NCBI RefSeq assembly: GCF_031453555.1
Contig: NZ_JAVIZM010000001.1
Coordinates: forward strand, 2,735,001 to 2,799,000
Source: Bacillus sp. SLBN-46
GTDB lineage: Bacteria; Bacillota; Bacilli; Bacillales; Cytobacillaceae
DNA: 64,000 bases
Reading direction: 5' to 3'
Both the position numbers and the translations under genes were made by a program. The notes under the pieces were generated by a model, which was not told where the DNA came from, did not search any database, and saw only the letters and a list, made by a program, of their open reading frames with translations. Shown here one piece after another: positions 59,397 to 64,000 of this stretch (position 1 is its first letter; each line of letters starts with the position of its first letter).

Positions 59397-60869
59397 ATGA
59401 AAAAAAGCCATTTAAAATCACCAGATTTATTACCAATTCATCAAAAAGACCGGACGATTACTAGATTAGGGTATTCGTTCATGTGGGTAGGAATGGTCGT
59501 TGTACTTGCAACGTTTGCAATAGGCGGCGCAGGAGTAATTAACCTATCATTGCCATGGGTTATTCTCGCAACTGTGATTGGAAGTCTCGCGATTGGTTTC
59601 TTCATTTCTTTAATTGCGGATATTGGAATCGAACATGGTATATCTTTTCCTGTTTATATGAGAGCACCGTTTGGGACGATTGGCACTCATATCCCATCGA
59701 TCACCCGTGGTGTAACAGCATCAATGTGGTTTGGTATAAATACCTATTTTGGTGCAACAGCGATGAATGGTATTTTAAATATTTTATTTGGCTTTGATAA
59801 TTGGTTTGTTTGTTTCCTTATTTTTGCCGTCGTTCAATTAGTCAATACGGCCCTTGGAATAAAATCTATTGAACGGTTTGCCGATTTAGCGGCCCCTATT
59901 ATTCTTATTATTTCATTATGGATGTATGTGACATTATCGGATCAGGCAGCAAGTGCAGGAAGAGATGTTTGGAGCTGGGTGGAATCACCAGTTACAGGTG
60001 GTGCAGCTTTTTCAGCCTTTTTAGTTGTTATATTTAGTAACATGGGCTTTTGGGCTACATTAAGTGCGGATATTCCTTCTATTTCTCGTTTCATTAAAGC
60101 ACCTATTAATGAAAAGAATTGGTTTAAGCGAAATAAAGGCTCATTAATTGGCAATCTTATAGCAATGCCATTAACTCAGACCTTTATGATTATCATTGGT
60201 GCCGTTTCTTATATTGCTGTATTAAATTATGACCCCGTTGTGGCACTACAAAAAGCAGCAGGCGGATTTATCCTAGCTATTTTATTATTAATGATTGTAT
60301 TAGCTCAATGGTCTACAAATACTGCAGCAAACGTGGTTCCGGCAGCAACAATTTTCTCAAATGTAGGTGGTCCAAAGTTTCCATTTTGGGCAGGAGTAAT
60401 CACAGCCGGCGTTGTTGGAACAATCGTTCAGCCGTGGACATTATTTGGGGTTATTATTCCTATTTTACTCTTTGTAGGTGGGATTCTTTCAGCGATTGTC
60501 GGTATCCTGTTTGCTGATTATTACCTGCTGCGTAAACGACGTGTAAATGTGCCAGAATTATACGAAGACAAAGGTCAGTATAAATACATGGGCGGAGTGA
60601 ATCTAGCAGGTTTTATTGCTTGGGTAATTGGAGCTGTAGCATCTTATTTTGTACCGAATTATGGTTTCTTAGTAGGATTCCTAGTTGGTGCGGGAATCTA
60701 TTATGTTCTAGCAAAATACTGGTGGTTCCAAAAGTATCGTCAAGCAGAAATTGAAGATCCAAGTGATGAAAAATATTTAGGTATATCTGTTGGCCGCGAT
60801 TGGGTAATCGAGGAAAATGCCTACGAAGCTGTCATTGAAGAAATTCCTAATAATGTTGATTTATACTAA
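59397..60869 (+). CDS. NCS1-family nucleobase permease
   Basis: This 490-residue protein has about twelve membrane helices and NCS1 (cytosine/uracil/allantoin/hydantoin permease) motifs: FMWVGMVVVLATFAIGG, GISFPVYMRAPFGTIGTHIPS, SADIPSISRFIKAP and AQWSTNTAANVVPAATIFSN. Given its operon position it most likely imports uracil, thymine or a dihydro-derivative or hydantoin. The exact substrate is not readable. ACAAGGAGTG precedes the ATG. Confidence 0.92.
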   Translation: MKKSHLKSPDLLPIHQKDRTITRLGYSFMWVGMVVVLATFAIGGAGVINLSLPWVILATVIGSLAIGFFISLIADIGIEHGISFPVYMRAPFGTIGTHIPSITRGVTASMWFGINTYFGATAMNGILNILFGFDNWFVCFLIFAVVQLVNTALGIKSIERFADLAAPIILIISLWMYVTLSDQAASAGRDVWSWVESPVTGGAAFSAFLVVIFSNMGFWATLSADIPSISRFIKAPINEKNWFKRNKGSLIGNLIAMPLTQTFMIIIGAVSYIAVLNYDPVVALQKAAGGFILAILLLMIVLAQWSTNTAANVVPAATIFSNVGGPKFPFWAGVITAGVVGTIVQPWTLFGVIIPILLFVGGILSAIVGILFADYYLLRKRRVNVPELYEDKGQYKYMGGVNLAGFIAWVIGAVASYFVPNYGFLVGFLVGAGIYYVLAKYWWFQKYRQAEIEDPSDEKYLGISVGRDWVIEENAYEAVIEEIPNNVDLY

Positions 60870-60896
60870 ATTAGGCTTATTGGAGGGATGGATAGG

Positions 60897-61112
60897 ATGT
60901 CAGAGCATCAACAATTTTTAGATGAAAGAGATAAAATTGACTTTCTCATCCAAAAAGGATGCAGGATAAGCGGTGTGAGAGAGCATTTAAATGGCGCTTC
61001 GGTTGACTTCGTACATCCAAGTGGAAACGTAACTGAAACACTTCATATTGGTACAGCAAATGCAAGAAAATATTTTTCAAGTTTATTAATCAAACAGAAT
61101 CAAGAAATCTAA
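60897..61112 (+). CDS. Small hypothetical protein of the pyrimidine operon, 71 aa
   Basis: The start is ATG 60897, nine bases after GGAGGG. The ATG at 60888 is too close to that site. The product is polar, with KIDFLIQKGCRISGVREHLNGASVDFVHPSGNVTETLHIGTANARKYF-type composition (key part GCRISGVREHLNGASVDFVH). It has no signal peptide or helix for the membrane. It is unknown to me but positioned as the last gene of the catabolic operon, 27 bp after the permease gene, with a terminator behind. Confidence 0.65.
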   Translation: MSEHQQFLDERDKIDFLIQKGCRISGVREHLNGASVDFVHPSGNVTETLHIGTANARKYFSSLLIKQNQEI

Positions 61113-61126
61113 GAAATTACATTTGA

Positions 61127-61164
61127 AAGAAAAGGATTGGTGGAAGTGCCAATCCTTTCTTTGC
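61127..61164 (+). terminator. Terminator of the pyrimidine operon
   Basis: AAAGGATTGG pairs perfectly with CCAATCCTTT around an 8-base loop, extended by AGAAA/TTTCT-like flanks, with CTTTG after it. Confidence 0.75.
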
Positions 61165-61200
61165 TACTATTAACTTCTTAATATTTAAGGAGATAAATCT

Positions 61201-62817
61201 ATGAAAGAACACTTTCAGTTAACGGTTGCAGATGTTTTTAAAAGAAAGCATTTTGAACATGCCAGAGTTATTGCAGGTGAGGGAGGAATCCATCGAATTG
61301 TTAAATGGGTTCATGTCGTTGAAGTAACGAGTATCCGTAATCTGTTAAATGGGAACGAGCTAATTTTATCCACAGGTGTTGCTTGGAAAGATCATGTCGA
61401 TTTATTTGTCTCACTTGTCAAAGAGTTAATCGAAAACAAGGCTGCTGGATTATGTATTGAAATAGGAACATATATTACGGAGATACCGGGCGAAGTAACT
61501 TCATTAGCAGATGAACATCAATTCCCTATTATTGTATTTCAACAGGAAGTTCTGTTCGTTGAAATCACGCAGGATCTTCATTCGACCATTATTAATCAGC
61601 AATATCAAAAGATATCTGATTTAGAGAATTATTCTCAAAGCTTAAATAAACGATTATTAACGATTGAAACATATGAAGATATTCTTCAATTTATATTTTC
61701 AGCACTAGATCTGCAAATCATCTTTCGACTGAAGGACAATGAGCATGAATTTGTGCCTGAGATCAACCGCAATGAACAAATTGCAATTATTAACCAGTTA
61801 GAAAAATCAAAGACACAACCATGTGAATGGATTGCATCCTCGCCCATTTTTTTATTCGGTCAAGAATACGCTGAATTGTTTATCTATTCAGAGGCTATTC
61901 CCGTTAGTGAATATGATTTGTTGATTCTAGACCGAACAGCAACCGCATTAGCTCAGCATTTATTAAGAGATTTGTTTGTTGAGGAAAAAAAGCGAGTGGA
62001 AGAATATGAATGGCTTCATGGATGGTTAGAGGGCGAGCATGCACTTGAGGACATACACGAATATCTAATTGAAAATGGGATAAAAACAAAATCGAGTGAT
62101 GCAGCAGTCTTAATTACCAAACTCATTTCCTTTAAAGATAAACTTAGTCAGGATGTTACCTATTTAAAATTATTATTTCGTTCTGTATTCGAACAGAATG
62201 GGTTTGCTGTTATCTTTGTGGAAAAACGAAATGAAATTACCTTTATCCTTCTAAATAATCGACCGAAGAAAAATCTTAAGGAACGAATTAAAAGGTCCAT
62301 TGATTCCATTCAGGACTCAGAATTCGTTAGAAAACAGAGTTCTGCAAAGCTTATTATTGCTGCTGGTAAATTTATTCAAGCATTCGATGACATACATAAG
62401 AGCTATCAAACGGCAAAAGAGACTCTTCGGATTCAGCAAAAAATGACAAATAAACAAATTTATCATTTTTATGAAGATTTACATTTATATCGTCTGATTT
62501 CGCAAATGAGTAAACATACTGATTTACAGGAGATTGCCTCTGAATACCTTCAACCAGTGATTCAGTATGACCAAAAATATAATGGTAAGTTGCTAGAGAC
62601 ATTAAAGGCATACTTAGAATGTAATGGTTCGAAACAAGAAACCTCCAATAAGCTTTTTATAGTTAGACAGACACTCTATCATCGTTTACAAAAGCTTGAG
62701 AATTTGTTAGGAGAGGACTTTATGGAACATGAAAAACGGATAGCTATTGAATTCATGCTACTTGTTTATGATTACTTGGCCGCCTCTCAGCCAAAGAAAA
62801 TAAATCAGGTGCTTTAA
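61201..62817 (+). CDS. PucR-family transcriptional regulator
   Basis: This 538-residue protein has an N-terminal PucR ligand-type domain (about residues 5-125, with VVEVTSIRNLLNGNELILSTGVAW and LCIEIGTYITEIP). It also has a central GGDEF-like region without catalytic residues and a C-terminal PucR helix-turn-helix (about 475-530, with LKAYLECNGSKQETSNKLFIVRQTLYHRLQKLENLLG). PucR controls purine catabolism in B. subtilis. This paralogue lies inside the pyrimidine genes and is the obvious local activator or repressor. Its own terminator-separated unit suggests independent expression. Confidence 0.92.
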   Translation: MKEHFQLTVADVFKRKHFEHARVIAGEGGIHRIVKWVHVVEVTSIRNLLNGNELILSTGVAWKDHVDLFVSLVKELIENKAAGLCIEIGTYITEIPGEVTSLADEHQFPIIVFQQEVLFVEITQDLHSTIINQQYQKISDLENYSQSLNKRLLTIETYEDILQFIFSALDLQIIFRLKDNEHEFVPEINRNEQIAIINQLEKSKTQPCEWIASSPIFLFGQEYAELFIYSEAIPVSEYDLLILDRTATALAQHLLRDLFVEEKKRVEEYEWLHGWLEGEHALEDIHEYLIENGIKTKSSDAAVLITKLISFKDKLSQDVTYLKLLFRSVFEQNGFAVIFVEKRNEITFILLNNRPKKNLKERIKRSIDSIQDSEFVRKQSSAKLIIAAGKFIQAFDDIHKSYQTAKETLRIQQKMTNKQIYHFYEDLHLYRLISQMSKHTDLQEIASEYLQPVIQYDQKYNGKLLETLKAYLECNGSKQETSNKLFIVRQTLYHRLQKLENLLGEDFMEHEKRIAIEFMLLVYDYLAASQPKKINQVL

Positions 62818-62969
62818 ACCTAGGAACATGTTCATTTTGTCGAAGAAATACTTCTTTATGTTTTACGGAATGTCTAATGAATGCGGGAAGTAGTTTCGAG
62901 ATAATAAGAGTATAAGTTATAAATTAACCGAATTTTACAATTATATTTGAAGAATGAGGAGGATAAAAC

Positions 62970-64000
62970 ATGAGCGTAACAAAAAACGAAACAATAGTAC
63001 TTAAAAATTTTATTAACGGTGAATGGGTAAGTTCGAACAGTGTGCAAACCCTAGATGTCCCTAATCCAGCCACGAATGAAGTAATCACTAAGGTCCCAGT
63101 GTCTTCAAAAGAAGATGTAAATCTTGCTGTAAGCGCAGCTAAGGAAGCATTTAAAAAGTGGAAAAACGTACCTGTACCAAAGCGTGCTAGGATTCTATTT
63201 AAATATCACTATTTATTAACAGAAAATCATGAGGAATTGGCTAGATTGATTGTTCAAGAGAATGGAAAGGCTTACAAAGAGGCTTATGGAGAAGTTCAAC
63301 GTGGTATCGAGTGTGTTGAATTTGCCTCAGGCGCTCCTACTTTAATGATGGGTGAAACCTTATCTGGTATTGCGGAGGATATCGATTCAGAAATGTTCCG
63401 TTACCCATTAGGTGTTGTTGGCGGAATTACTCCATTCAACTTCCCAATGATGGTGCCTCTATGGATGTTCCCACTAGCCGTTGCATGTGGAAACACCTTT
63501 GTATTAAAGCCATCTGAACGGACACCTATTTTAGCTAATCGATTAGCCGAGCTCTTTACTGAGGCAGGAGCACCAAATGGGGTTTTAAATGTAGTGCATG
63601 GTGCACACGATGTGGTTAACGGCTTACTAGAACATAAGGATATTGCAGCAATCTCCTTTGTAGGTTCACAACCGGTCGCAAAGTATGTATATGAGCGTGC
63701 TGCAGCAGAAGGAAAACGTGTTCAAGCACTCTCCGGAGCAAAGAACCACCACATAGTTATGCCAGATGCCGATATGGATAAGGCGGTACAACATATCATC
63801 AGTTCTACATTTGGCAGTGCAGGTCAACGCTGTATGGCATGTAGTGCCGTTGTCGTGGTGGGAGACAATGAGCCGTTTGTAGCAGCATTAAAGAAAAAGG
63901 CGGATGAATTAATTATCGGAAATGGTATGGACGATGAGGTATTATTAACTCCTATTATTCGTAAAGAACATCGTGATAAAGTACTCACTTACATTGAAAA
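62970..64000 (+). CDS. mmsA: Methylmalonate/malonate-semialdehyde dehydrogenase (CoA-acylating), 5' part
   Basis: The gene starts at ATG 62970 after ATGAGGAGG and runs off the window after 343 codons. The sequence has FINGEWVSS, DVPNPATNEVI, GVVGGITPFNFPMMVPLWMFP, GNTFVLKPSERTP, ISFVGSQPVAKYVY and the catalytic Cys in SAGQRCMACS, all typical of MmsA/IolA. The enzyme converts malonate semialdehyde to acetyl-CoA and methylmalonate semialdehyde to propionyl-CoA. That would finish uracil and thymine breakdown after a beta-alanine transaminase, which fits its place next to the pyrimidine operon. Confidence 0.93.
   Translation, partial: MSVTKNETIVLKNFINGEWVSSNSVQTLDVPNPATNEVITKVPVSSKEDVNLAVSAAKEAFKKWKNVPVPKRARILFKYHYLLTENHEELARLIVQENGKAYKEAYGEVQRGIECVEFASGAPTLMMGETLSGIAEDIDSEMFRYPLGVVGGITPFNFPMMVPLWMFPLAVACGNTFVLKPSERTPILANRLAELFTEAGAPNGVLNVVHGAHDVVNGLLEHKDIAAISFVGSQPVAKYVYERAAAEGKRVQALSGAKNHHIVMPDADMDKAVQHIISSTFGSAGQRCMACSAVVVVGDNEPFVAALKKKADELIIGNGMDDEVLLTPIIRKEHRDKVLTYIE

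Overview
The window looks like chromosomal DNA of a low-GC, endospore-forming member of the Bacillaceae (Bacillus/Neobacillus-like). Evidence: a tricistronic GerA/GerB/GerC germinant-receptor operon, AGGAGG-type ribosome binding sites with frequent TTG/GTG starts, sigma-A promoters, cre-like sites, CstR-type persulfide sensors and a CtaG-type oxidase assembly protein. No rRNA, tRNA, CRISPR array, prophage or insertion sequence was seen. The only clear mobile element is a group II intron.

Layout. 0-3 kb: germinant receptor operon (first gene cut by the window edge). 3-10.5 kb: mixed housekeeping genes (PatB-type aminotransferase, amino-acid oxidase, Gly/His/Tyr-rich protein, P-loop kinase, broken NUDIX gene, CtaG, DUF2243, 2-hydroxyacid dehydrogenase). 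10.6-14.3 kb: TAXI-type TRAP transporter operon whose receptor gene is frameshifted. 14.6-23.7 kb: an FtsZ paralogue away from the usual division cluster, a DUF4139 protein, proline dehydrogenase, VanW lipoprotein, hydrolase, secreted 5'-nucleotidase and thioesterase. 23.8-28 kb: a cobalamin riboswitch plus terminator in front of a class I ribonucleotide reductase operon with a flavodoxin. 28-35 kb: PepF, an FMN-dependent 2-hydroxyacid oxidase, and a TetR/MFS efflux pair. 35-37.1 kb: a group II intron inserted directly after the terminator T-tract of the MFS gene.

38.9-52.7 kb is the most distinctive region: an expanded persulfide/sulfane-sulfur cluster. It holds two CstR-type repressors, three rhodanese-metallo-beta-lactamase (persulfide dioxygenase-like) genes, two free TusA and two TusA-rhodanese proteins, two DsrE-like proteins, three small rhodanese-like proteins (two without a catalytic Cys), glutaredoxin, a TauE exporter, a ResA-like thioredoxin and a CoA-disulfide reductase-rhodanese. 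Nine sites fitting ATACC-N6-GGTA(A/T) precede its transcription units and look like one CstR regulon. A perfect FNR-type palindrome lies in the divergent promoter region at 50.05 kb. A small gene in this cluster is open for 62 codons except for two in-frame TGA codons.

54.7-64 kb carries reductive pyrimidine catabolism: PreT and PreA (dihydropyrimidine dehydrogenase), dihydropyrimidinase, an NCS1 permease, a PucR-family regulator, and the start of methylmalonate/malonate-semialdehyde dehydrogenase. It is preceded by repeated TGCACC elements and a cre site.

Four otherwise intact genes are each broken by one extra base, three of them in short homopolymers. This could be sequencing error or recent gene decay, and the raw reads should be checked.
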